Source of the DNA: an uncultured Bacteroidales bacterium
GTDB lineage: Bacteria > Bacteroidota > Bacteroidia > Bacteroidales > UBA932
Length of the DNA: 57,564 nucleotides
Assembly (NCBI GenBank): GCA_900320795.1
Contig: ONTQ01000006.1
Span: 1-57,564, forward strand
Direction: 5' to 3'
Positions within the stretch are counted from its first letter, which is position 1; each line of letters opens with the position of its first letter. Shown piece after piece: positions 6,854 through 13,337 of the stretch. The translations under genes were made by a program, and so were the position numbers. The notes beneath the pieces are model-generated. The model searched no databases, had not been told where the DNA came from, and saw nothing but the letters and a program-made list of their open reading frames with translations.

Positions 6854-9800
6854 CTACTTTGCAACCGGTCGTATTGTTGTACAATAATTGGATTGAACCG
6901 TATAGTACGAAACCGATAAAACCCCTCTGTACATGCTGGCCACCAGATAGTAAGGTTTGTACGACGATTGATCATAGTCGCTGGACCAGAAATACCCGTT
7001 GGTAGGCTCCTCATATTTAATGCCGACGTACTGAGACTCTTTGTAACCTGATGCCGGCAGGAAAATACAGTTGCCGTTGATGCTGCTGGTGATCAAGAGG
7101 CCATTTACGCCACCGGCATTGAACATTGATGCTACGCTGTTGTTTGCCAGCTCCTCACATTCCGCTTTGGTCGGCAACCGCCAGGAATCCGACGAGTTGA
7201 GATTGCTTTTCGCATCATTCCAGGAGAGATAGGATCCTGCGGCGGACGGCGAGTTTGCTCCCCAGTTCATACTTGCCCACCGGGTCCCGGAGGGAAGGCC
7301 CATATCGACAGCAGTCATTGTGGAAGAAGGCTCGGTTACCGTGATCGTGCAACTGCTTGAACCGGCAGCGGTTGACAGCGTAATATGGCAGGTACCGGGT
7401 GTCATGCCCAGCACCAAGCCATGCGCATCGACTTTGGCTACGGATTCGTTGTCGCTGGTCCAGGTCTGTTCATAATAACTGCTGTTAGCGGGGACGGTGG
7501 TGACAGCAAGCTGAGTGGTGGAGAACTGAACGACGGAGGCCACGGACGGGATGGAAATGCTGGTAGGCTGGACAGCATGGCTGCTCTCGCGTACGCAACG
7601 GACACTCAAGCCTGAAGCTGGCACGGCTTTCTGATAGGTGCGGCCTTCGTAATGGCCGATTTGGTAGGCATAGTTGTCCCAATGCATGTCTCGGAGGTCT
7701 ATCATGAGGTCCGTACTGTAGCTTGTTATCTGTCCGAAACTGAAGACGCCGGCTGTAGGATCCTGGCTTGAGGTGAAACTGTCGCTGAGCAGAGCGCCGT
7801 CACTTGCCCACAGACGGAAATGGTATCCGGAAGGAACAGCAATTTCTCCGGCATTCCTGACATAGTAGGAAGTCAAGGGGTTGTTGCTGTTGTAATGGTA
7901 TTGATAGACGCTGGCTGTTGTCTTGACTCCGACCGAAGGGAAGCTTGCCGTAGCCGTAGGCATGGTCACGGTCATGGGATTGGAATATTTCGTGGAGAAG
8001 AATTTCTCTCTGAATGTATTATCCCATAAAGCGGTTTCCGGAACCTTCCATCCGGGAGGGCAGGGGTCGAAAATGGTTTTGTCGGAGCCCCAGAGCGAAG
8101 AGCTCTGGTCACTGGCCCACAGGCCGCCGCCCGTTCCGTAGCCGACGGAAATATTGCAAGTTTGCGGGGTAAATATAAACTTGTTGGGCCATTGCACTGT
8201 CTGGGCCACAGTATAGCTGGGATTCTCTCCGGTGTTTTCAATGGCCTGCTGGGTCCCGAGGACAGCCGGCTGCCAGACACTTGTGGGCGAAATGTCGCCG
8301 CCATTGGCATATTTGGTGTTCAGGAACGGATCCTTTCGACCCCACTGATACAGAAGGCCATAACTCTCAGTACCCGATTGCGCATCCAGGGCACCAAGGT
8401 TGCGGTCCATAAAGACGGCTCCGCCCGGGTAGGTCTGCTCGGAAATCTCATCATCGGTCAGCCACAGGTGCCAGCTCCAGAGGATGTTGCCGCCTGCATC
8501 CTTGATGGCCACGACGGCATTGCCTTCCACATAATCAGCTCCGGTGGAGAAAAAGACATAGCCGTCCTGGTAGCCGATCTTGCGGATGAGCTGACCGGCG
8601 GTGGGGGTAATTCCGGTGCCGAAGGAGGCCCATACCAGATCGGCTCCGGCAATGGAACTTTCGCTGGTGGTGGCGCCCACTCCCGCGAGGGAAGCCGCAC
8701 CGTTGCCTTTGACCGTTGCCAGGAACTTATAGTCTCCCGGCGCGGAGACGATATAGCTGTTGGCCGTAGCGCTGGCGCTGAGGTCGGTGAAGGCGCTCAG
8801 GTCCTTTTCTACGGTTTTGTCTTCCACCGGGCGGATGGCCATTGCCGGATTGGTTCCCCAGCTGTTCTGCTCACCATTTTGCCGATAGGCATAGGCGCGC
8901 GGATAGCTCGTGATGGTGGAAGAACGATAATACCCATCATTGGGATTGCCATATTGGCCGGCAGAATTGCTGAAGCCGGTTCCGGGCAGGCCGGATAAGC
9001 CGTTCTGTTGGGCTCCGGTAGGGACCCTCCAGCCCAGAGGGCAAGGGTCGTAGATGGTTTTTTCGTCATCCCGCCAGGGCAGCAGGTTGTACTCGGCCTC
9101 GGACATCCAGGAGTTGGCGTCGCCATTGTTAACGTGGGTGGCAGGATGCTTGATGCAGTAATCGATGGTCTGGATGCCCGTTACAGTGTTGAAAGCCGCC
9201 GCAGGGTAGAAGGTGAAGCTCTCATAGCCTCCGTTGGCCGCGGAGAAAGGATCCTTCCGGCCCCACTGGTACAGGAAGCCGCGGTTGTTGTTCAGCGAAG
9301 TGGCGCCCAGGTTGCGGTCCATGAATACGCTGCCGTTGTACTCGACATCGTCGGGCTTGGGAGTGGCCCAGATGAGCCAGCTCCAGAGGATTTCGTCCAC
9401 ATCTTTGTCATATACACCTGCGCTGCCGCCCGCCAGGTCTTTGTAGATGGCCACGTAGGCATTGCCCTGGGCGAAGGTTTCCGGGGTATTGAAATAGATA
9501 TATCCGTCGTAGTAGCCAATGTCGTAGGCTCCATCGGCATAGGCGATGGCTTTCCCGTGTTCGATGATTTCCCAAAGGACGGTAACACCGCCGATGTCGC
9601 TCTTTTGGATGGCGGTAGCCTGCGTGCCCGTAGCGGGATCCAGCCCGCCGTTGCCTTTCACGGTGGCATTGAACTTATAGGCTCCCGCTGCGCTCACGAT
9701 GTAGGTGTTGGCCGTGCCCCTGGAGCCAAGGTCGGCGTGGACCATATTCTTGGTGAACTCCAGGGAGATATCCGTAATAAGGCTCCGGCCCACGCTTACG

Positions 9801-10564
9801 GCCCTGCCGTTCTTGAGCGACCAGGTCTGCCGGACGCCGGTGACGGTGATGGCGGTAATGGAAAGGCCGGTATAGGTGTTGGCGGGAACATACAGATAGA
9901 AAGGGGTGGGAGTGGTGCCGATGGAAACGCCTTCACCGCATTCCATCGTCAGGTTTCCACCCGCTGCCACCGCTGCTACGTAAGAATCAGTTGCCAGGGT
10001 GGCAGTATTGGTGATGGTTCCGCTCAGGCCCTGGTCGGCCCGGAGGATGATCTTTCCGATTTTCTGGTTTTCAAGCGCAGTGCTGAAATTCAGGCGGATG
10101 ATGCCGCCGATATTTTTGAAAGCCAGGTTGTTGTTGGCACTCTCGGCATACATGGGAGCATTGACCAGTGTGCCGGCTACGTATGTCTGGGTGTCGGAAA
10201 GCACAGGAGCTCCGTCATTGTAGATTCCGGCCGGATACCAGGCTTTGTAAGGAGCCGGACCTTCATAGCCGCTGACGCGGACGAAGTCGGTGCGGGTGTC
10301 GCCGGAGACGGTGGACGTGAAGACACCTGTGGTACCGCTGCCGTTGATGATGGTAATGGCATCTCCGTTCTGCCAGAGGACTTCATATCCGCTTGCGTCG
10401 TTGCCGGAAAGCGTGGTTTTGGTGAGCGGCGATTCAACCGAAGCGTGAAATACCAGGCCGGGGATGGCTTCCGGCTTGCCGGCATCAACTTCCTCAAGCT
10501 GGCAGGAAGTGAGGAGGAGGGCCGATACGGCTACTGCAGATGCGATATAAATGTATCTTTTCAT
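6854..10564 (-). CDS. Large multi-domain FISUMP lipoprotein with Big-2 domain
   Basis: A 1236-residue lipoprotein; the signal MKRYIYIASAVAVSALLLTSC puts the lipidated cysteine at 21. The N-terminal region resembles fimbrillin-like domains (SPLTKTTLSGNDASGYEVLW, QNGDAITIING). Two FISUMP-type modules follow, each with FMDRNLGA, a YQWGRKDPF signature and DPCP-GW-VP. A bacterial Ig-like (Big_2) segment comes next (SVASVVQFSTTQLAVTTVPA ... WTSDNESVAKVD). A third, divergent FISUMP-like module (VDMGLPSGTRWASMNWGA ... WRLPTKAECEEL ... IRPVAK) ends the protein. The two ANSYIVSA-type repeats before the modules are internal duplications. An extended surface protein or adhesin is the likely class; no ligand can be named. 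Confidence 0.85.
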   Translation of the reverse strand: MKRYIYIASAVAVSALLLTSCQLEEVDAGKPEAIPGLVFHASVESPLTKTTLSGNDASGYEVLWQNGDAITIINGSGTTGVFTSTVSGDTRTDFVRVSGYEGPAPYKAWYPAGIYNDGAPVLSDTQTYVAGTLVNAPMYAESANNNLAFKNIGGIIRLNFSTALENQKIGKIILRADQGLSGTITNTATLATDSYVAAVAAGGNLTMECGEGVSIGTTPTPFYLYVPANTYTGLSITAITVTGVRQTWSLKNGRAVSVGRSLITDISLEFTKNMVHADLGSRGTANTYIVSAAGAYKFNATVKGNGGLDPATGTQATAIQKSDIGGVTVLWEIIEHGKAIAYADGAYDIGYYDGYIYFNTPETFAQGNAYVAIYKDLAGGSAGVYDKDVDEILWSWLIWATPKPDDVEYNGSVFMDRNLGATSLNNNRGFLYQWGRKDPFSAANGGYESFTFYPAAAFNTVTGIQTIDYCIKHPATHVNNGDANSWMSEAEYNLLPWRDDEKTIYDPCPLGWRVPTGAQQNGLSGLPGTGFSNSAGQYGNPNDGYYRSSTITSYPRAYAYRQNGEQNSWGTNPAMAIRPVEDKTVEKDLSAFTDLSASATANSYIVSAPGDYKFLATVKGNGAASLAGVGATTSESSIAGADLVWASFGTGITPTAGQLIRKIGYQDGYVFFSTGADYVEGNAVVAIKDAGGNILWSWHLWLTDDEISEQTYPGGAVFMDRNLGALDAQSGTESYGLLYQWGRKDPFLNTKYANGGDISPTSVWQPAVLGTQQAIENTGENPSYTVAQTVQWPNKFIFTPQTCNISVGYGTGGGLWASDQSSSLWGSDKTIFDPCPPGWKVPETALWDNTFREKFFSTKYSNPMTVTMPTATASFPSVGVKTTASVYQYHYNSNNPLTSYYVRNAGEIAVPSGYHFRLWASDGALLSDSFTSSQDPTAGVFSFGQITSYSTDLMIDLRDMHWDNYAYQIGHYEGRTYQKAVPASGLSVRCVRESSHAVQPTSISIPSVASVVQFSTTQLAVTTVPANSSYYEQTWTSDNESVAKVDAHGLVLGMTPGTCHITLSTAAGSSSCTITVTEPSSTMTAVDMGLPSGTRWASMNWGANSPSAAGSYLSWNDAKSNLNSSDSWRLPTKAECEELANNSVASMFNAGGVNGLLITSSINGNCIFLPASGYKESQYVGIKYEEPTNGYFWSSDYDQSSYKPYYLVASMYRGVLSVSYYTVQSNYCTTIRPVAK

Positions 10565-10579
10565 AACTGATTCTCCTCT

Positions 10580-12037
10580 TTATTCCGTTTCAAAATCATT
10601 GATGTCGTAACTGTCATTCCCTACGGTGAATGCATCAGATTCGGCCTCGTTTTCCTGCACGACGAAGTCGCATACAAGGCGTTGGGCGGAGTAATTATAG
10701 GCTCCGAACATACTGCTGCCTAGATTGGCATAACCAAAATCAAGCGTAGTTCCTTCACTTCCGATACTGGACCAATACTGAGCCTCTCCGTTCGTGATGG
10801 CAATCTTCTCGTTAATATAAAAATGAACGATGGTTCCTTGGCCCGGACTGGTTTCAGATCCATTGTCCGTGTATCTGTAATACCCGCCGGCACCCATATA
10901 CAGCGTAGTGCCATTGGATAAAAAGCCGACGCCATTCTTGGCTCCGGTTATCCAGGAACGATTGCTCGCATAAAAGAGCTCCTGCGTTTCGGCCCTGGTG
11001 GGTAAACGCCAGCCGTTCCAGTCGGCCGGAATGGAGACAGATTCGTTCATTATATTCTGGTTGTAGTCTATCTCTGTCGTTGAGCCCACATTGAACTCAG
11101 CCCAGCGGACGCTGAGTCCCAGGTCTTTCCAGTTCTGGCCGCCATAGGATCCTGTTGCGGTGGATGTCACCATATCTTCGCTCAGATGGATGGTCTTTCC
11201 ATAGACCTGGCCGGGCGTGTAATTCACATCCTTGGTCGTGACCAGGCGGGAGTAAGATTTCCCACTTGCGTCTACGGCATGTGCCACCAGGCTGACCGAG
11301 GTGCTCTTGTAGATGGCGAAATAGCCCGCATAGACACCCGCTCCGTCATCTGAGGCTGCAGTCTGGAATACTTCGGTGGATGAGTCGGTTCCGGAAATGG
11401 TCCCGTCGGCGGCAATGGTGACGTTCCTGCAGAGACCGCCGGCAGAATCCATTCCTATGCTGGAGATGGCTTTGGCCGCCGAGGCAAAACGGAATCGGAA
11501 GTAACTCAATATGTGGTTATTGAGTCCGGTAATGGTGGTTGATGTCTGGTCTTGTTCCAGAACGACGGAATCGCCTTTCAGAATGTCGTGCTCCAGAACG
11601 TCGGCCAGGGTGGCACCGCCTGGATTGCTCAGGTTGAGCGTGAGGATACCTTCCGACAGGCTTACATATCCTTTGGACAGGGAAGATGCGCTCACCGCAT
11701 AGGGAATATAGGTTCCCGCCGCAACCGGATCGGTGGACGTGAACGTTCCGCTGACCTCTCCCACGCCTTCCGTCAGGGTCAGGGTAATGGTGGTCCCGTC
11801 ACTCTTGATGAGGAAAATCTTGTCCCCGTCTTCCCAGGTGGCATCGGTGGTACCATAGGCTATTTTAGTCGCAATCTCGTCCCCTTTGGTTGCGGCCGAT
11901 ACGGTGAGGGTAACGGCTGCTTCCGAAGGCGTTTTGTCTTCGGGAGTGCCAGGAGTTACTTCAGATGCCAGTTCACTGCACCCTCCTGCCAGGACTGCCA
12001 TTGCCGATATGGCAGCCGGAATCCAATTGTCCTTCAT
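10580..12037 (-). CDS. Lipoprotein with fimbrillin-like and FISUMP-type regions
   Basis: About 485 residues from the ATG at 12037, which gives MKDNWIPAAISAMAVLAGGC with the lipobox cysteine at 20. An upstream in-frame ATG at 12049 overlaps the stop of the small peptide gene and would add four residues. The N-terminal half resembles fimbrillin-like beta domains (ATKIAYGTTDATWEDGDKIF, SGTFTSTDPVAAGTYIPYA). The C-terminal part is FISUMP-like (KDLGLSVRWAEFNVGS, NGWRLPTRAETQELF, YWSSIGSEG) and ends in an acidic tail. It is the first lipoprotein of cassette 2 and lies 16 bp before the 1236-residue lipoprotein, so co-transcription is likely. Its architecture matches the single lipoprotein of cassette 1. 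Confidence 0.82.
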   Translation of the reverse strand: MKDNWIPAAISAMAVLAGGCSELASEVTPGTPEDKTPSEAAVTLTVSAATKGDEIATKIAYGTTDATWEDGDKIFLIKSDGTTITLTLTEGVGEVSGTFTSTDPVAAGTYIPYAVSASSLSKGYVSLSEGILTLNLSNPGGATLADVLEHDILKGDSVVLEQDQTSTTITGLNNHILSYFRFRFASAAKAISSIGMDSAGGLCRNVTIAADGTISGTDSSTEVFQTAASDDGAGVYAGYFAIYKSTSVSLVAHAVDASGKSYSRLVTTKDVNYTPGQVYGKTIHLSEDMVTSTATGSYGGQNWKDLGLSVRWAEFNVGSTTEIDYNQNIMNESVSIPADWNGWRLPTRAETQELFYASNRSWITGAKNGVGFLSNGTTLYMGAGGYYRYTDNGSETSPGQGTIVHFYINEKIAITNGEAQYWSSIGSEGTTLDFGYANLGSSMFGAYNYSAQRLVCDFVVQENEAESDAFTVGNDSYDINDFETE

Positions 12038-12042
12038 AAAGC

Positions 12043-12213
12043 TTACCATATGTTACCTCCAATATCGTCGGCATTGGTTTCGTCAACGCCTGCGCCAGTC
12101 AGACCAGTTCCTTTGTTGCTGATTATCAGCATGTTTTGTTCAGTATATAAACTTATTCGCTGGGTTTCGGGAGGGGAATACGGTGCTTTCCCCAGGTTCT
12201 TTTTCCGGTTCAT
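12043..12213 (-). CDS. Small peptide upstream of FISUMP lipoproteins (56 aa)
   Basis: The frame begins MNRKKNLGKAPYSPPETQRI, continues with an EQNMLIISNKGTGLTGAG segment and ends in DDIGGNIW. Its stop (12045-12043) lies within the possible upstream start (12049) of the next lipoprotein gene, giving the same coupled arrangement as the 42-residue ORF of cassette 1. Shared features are Y-x-P, a central Glu followed by a hydrophobic stretch and Ser, then G-x-TG-x-G and an ET pair. There is no signal peptide. The basic N-terminus and glycine-rich C-terminus recall a precursor, but the function is unknown. I rate it as real because the pair is conserved in sequence and position. Confidence 0.65.
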   Translation of the reverse strand: MNRKKNLGKAPYSPPETQRISLYTEQNMLIISNKGTGLTGAGVDETNADDIGGNIW

Positions 12214-12240
12214 ACCATTTTACATTTAACATTTGTGGCT

Positions 12241-12261
12241 TAAAGATAGACCCCGGAATCC
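12241..12261 (-). promoter_or_regulatory. Promoter-like TATCTTTA and shared motif GGATTCCGGGGTC upstream of cassette 2
   Basis: On the minus strand TATCTTTA (12241-12248) differs from TAnnTTTG only at the last base and lies 27 nt before the small peptide start. Directly upstream is GGATTCCGGGGTC (12249-12261), nearly identical to GGATTCCGGGTC (1632-1643) upstream of cassette 1. Both have TGTTAC 9-13 nt farther upstream. It could be the operator for the kelch/AraC regulators (inference). Confidence 0.4.
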
Positions 12262-12333
12262 AGAAGCCTGGTAACAAACTGAATAAAAGGAGTATCAAAT
12301 AGTACGAAAAAACCGCACTGCGGTGATTTCCGG

Positions 12334-12390
12334 CATTGACAAAACGCCCCGTTCCATTCTTTTTTGCACCTTTGTAGAACCTGCCTGTGG
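12334..12390 (-). pseudogene. Remnant of a kelch/AraC gene 3' end and flank
   Basis: Read on the minus strand, this stretch contains CAAAGGTGCAAAAAAGAATG and then GGGGCGTTTT. It matches the last codons and downstream flank of the regulator gene at 5198 (CAAAGGTACAAAAAAGAATG ... AGGGCGTTTT). No upstream coding part of a third regulator is present. It looks like a junction scar from duplication or rearrangement of the cassette. In the + direction the same stretch carries a CACCTTTG promoter-like box, so a regulatory role is an alternative. Confidence 0.45.
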
Positions 12391-12424
12391 AACCCTCCTA
12401 CAGTCCCGGGAAGAACAGGAACGG

Positions 12425-12595
12425 ATGCTGGCCCTTATGGACCAGCGCCTGGATGAGAGGGACTTCCGGATAGATATCGACTATATGATGCCCCTCCGTG
12501 GAGGCGGAAGAAGAGGCGCCTTCTCCGGTGCGCGAGTGAGCAAACAACGGTTTCCGTGGATTTTGGCCTGCAACGAAATGCTCCAATTCAAATAA
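12425..12595 (+). pseudogene. Possible truncated DUF4251-like gene fragment
   Basis: An open frame continuing from 12323 reads MLALMDQRLDERDFRIDIDY, then MMPLRGGGRRGAFSGARVS. This resembles the start of DUF4251-type Bacteroidales lipoproteins (a D-F-x-I/V-x-x-D/Y ... P-x-x-G pattern), from memory rather than a search. There is no signal peptide and the frame ends about 60 residues in, so any gene is broken. It lies between the cassette 2 upstream region and the promoter of the 12633 gene. Confidence 0.3.
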
Positions 12596-12602
12596 AATTG
12601 TT

Positions 12603-12610
12603 TATCTTTG
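12603..12610 (+). promoter_or_regulatory. -7 box (TATCTTTG)
   Basis: Consensus Bacteroidota -7 element 22 nt before the start at 12633. The box and 15 bases after it are duplicated exactly at 5076-5098. Confidence 0.6.
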
Positions 12611-12632
12611 CACCGAATTAATTCAGAAAGAT

Positions 12633-12917
12633 ATGAATTTAAGAGACATCAAAAAAGACATTCAGTATGTGATTGGCGCATTCATCGACGACTGCACCCT
12701 TTTCCTGAACATCAATCCCGGTAAGAACGCCGACGAGATTACCGGCCTCATCGACAAAGCCGTTGACCTGTACAACGACCTCCGTGACAAAGTGGTTTCC
12801 GCTCCCAAGGAAGGTTCGAAGGCCTATTTCGCCGGTGTGAGCAAGGAACTGCTGGAGAAGACCGACGCTCTGTACGATGAGCTCAGCGCTTCCGTCAAGA
12901 AAGGCCTCGGCAAATAA
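12633..12917 (+). CDS. Conserved small hypothetical protein (94 aa)
   Basis: A 94-residue, mostly helical, acidic protein beginning MNLRDIKKDIQYVIGAFIDD, with no signal peptide or membrane segment. It resembles a family of short Bacteroidales proteins of unknown role (pattern MNL-DIKKD-...-IDDC-LF, then AVDLYN-L-DKV, then LLEK-DALY-ELS); this recognition is from memory. It has its own promoter (12603) and a strong intrinsic terminator (12939-12968), so it is monocistronic. Its 5' end is duplicated as a remnant at 5076-5138. No function can be assigned. Confidence 0.75.
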   Translation: MNLRDIKKDIQYVIGAFIDDCTLFLNINPGKNADEITGLIDKAVDLYNDLRDKVVSAPKEGSKAYFAGVSKELLEKTDALYDELSASVKKGLGK

Positions 12918-12938
12918 ACCACTCACATAAAACAATTG

Positions 12939-12968
12939 ACGCGTGTCTTGCAAGGCACGCGTTTTTTT
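12939..12968 (+). terminator. Intrinsic terminator
   Basis: Stem ACGCGTG (12939-12945) with CACGCGT (12956-12962), extended by CTT/AAG, is followed by seven T. The loop TTG at 12948-12950 is exactly 20 bases before the next -7 box (12971), so the terminator also supplies the -33 element of the next promoter. Confidence 0.85.
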
Positions 12969-12970
12969 GG

Positions 12971-12978
12971 TACTTTTG
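12971..12978 (+). promoter_or_regulatory. Promoter (TTG-N20-TACTTTTG)
   Basis: -7 box TACTTTTG with TTG at 12948-12950, the standard 20-nt spacing; drives the gene at 12999 and probably mutL. Confidence 0.65.
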
Positions 12979-12998
12979 TAAGTTAACAAGACAGTATT

Positions 12999-13310
12999 AT
13001 GGCCAATCTGTTCAACTTCGGCTTCTTCGGAAACCAGCCGCACCGCGTTTTCAACTACAAGCCACGGTACTATGACCCCGAGGAGGAAAAACGCCGCCAG
13101 ATGTTCGGCGAGGTGGACGGCACCAACGAGGAGGCCCGGAAAAAAGGAGACTATGTGCCCGGCAGCAGCCTCAGGGGTGCTTTCCGCAATGGCAACTACC
13201 AGAAAACCCGCAGCGACATGCGGGTGGCCCACACCGTGATCACCATCGTTACCCTGGTCCTCATCGTGCTGGTGCTCATTTACATCTCCAAATTCTTCGA
13301 ACTGCTGTAG
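12999..13310 (+). CDS. Small membrane protein upstream of mutL (103 aa)
   Basis: A protein of 103 residues with a polar, basic first two thirds (KPRYYDPEEEKRRQMFGEVD) and one C-terminal transmembrane helix (HTVITIVTLVLIVLVLIYIS, about residues 80-99), consistent with a tail-anchored inner-membrane protein facing the cytoplasm. I recall similar proteins next to mutL in other Bacteroidales but know no function. It has its own promoter, and mutL starts 27 bp after its stop, so the two are probably co-transcribed. Confidence 0.8.
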   Translation: MANLFNFGFFGNQPHRVFNYKPRYYDPEEEKRRQMFGEVDGTNEEARKKGDYVPGSSLRGAFRNGNYQKTRSDMRVAHTVITIVTLVLIVLVLIYISKFFELL

Positions 13311-13335
13311 CTTCTTCGCTGCGCTCAGAATGACA
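13311..13335 (+). repeat. Dispersed-repeat-like sequence filling the gap before mutL
   Basis: The short gap contains TTCTTCGCTGCGCTCAGAAT followed by GACA. This is the complement of the GTCATTCTGAGCGCAGCGAA motif that I recall as a common intergenic repeat in several bacterial phyla. It ends two bases before the mutL start codon. The call rests on recognition, since only one copy is in this window. Confidence 0.45.
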
Positions 13336-13337
13336 AG

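Noticed and set aside
9008-10570. Plus-strand open frame antisense to the 1236-aa lipoprotein
   Set aside because: Low-complexity Gly/Val/Asp-rich translation; the minus-strand product has a lipobox and repeated FISUMP modules.
12398-12586. Minus-strand 62-codon frame between cassette 2 and the 12633 gene
   Set aside because: Composition is not protein-like; the plus-strand DUF4251-like reading is more convincing, though itself only a fragment.
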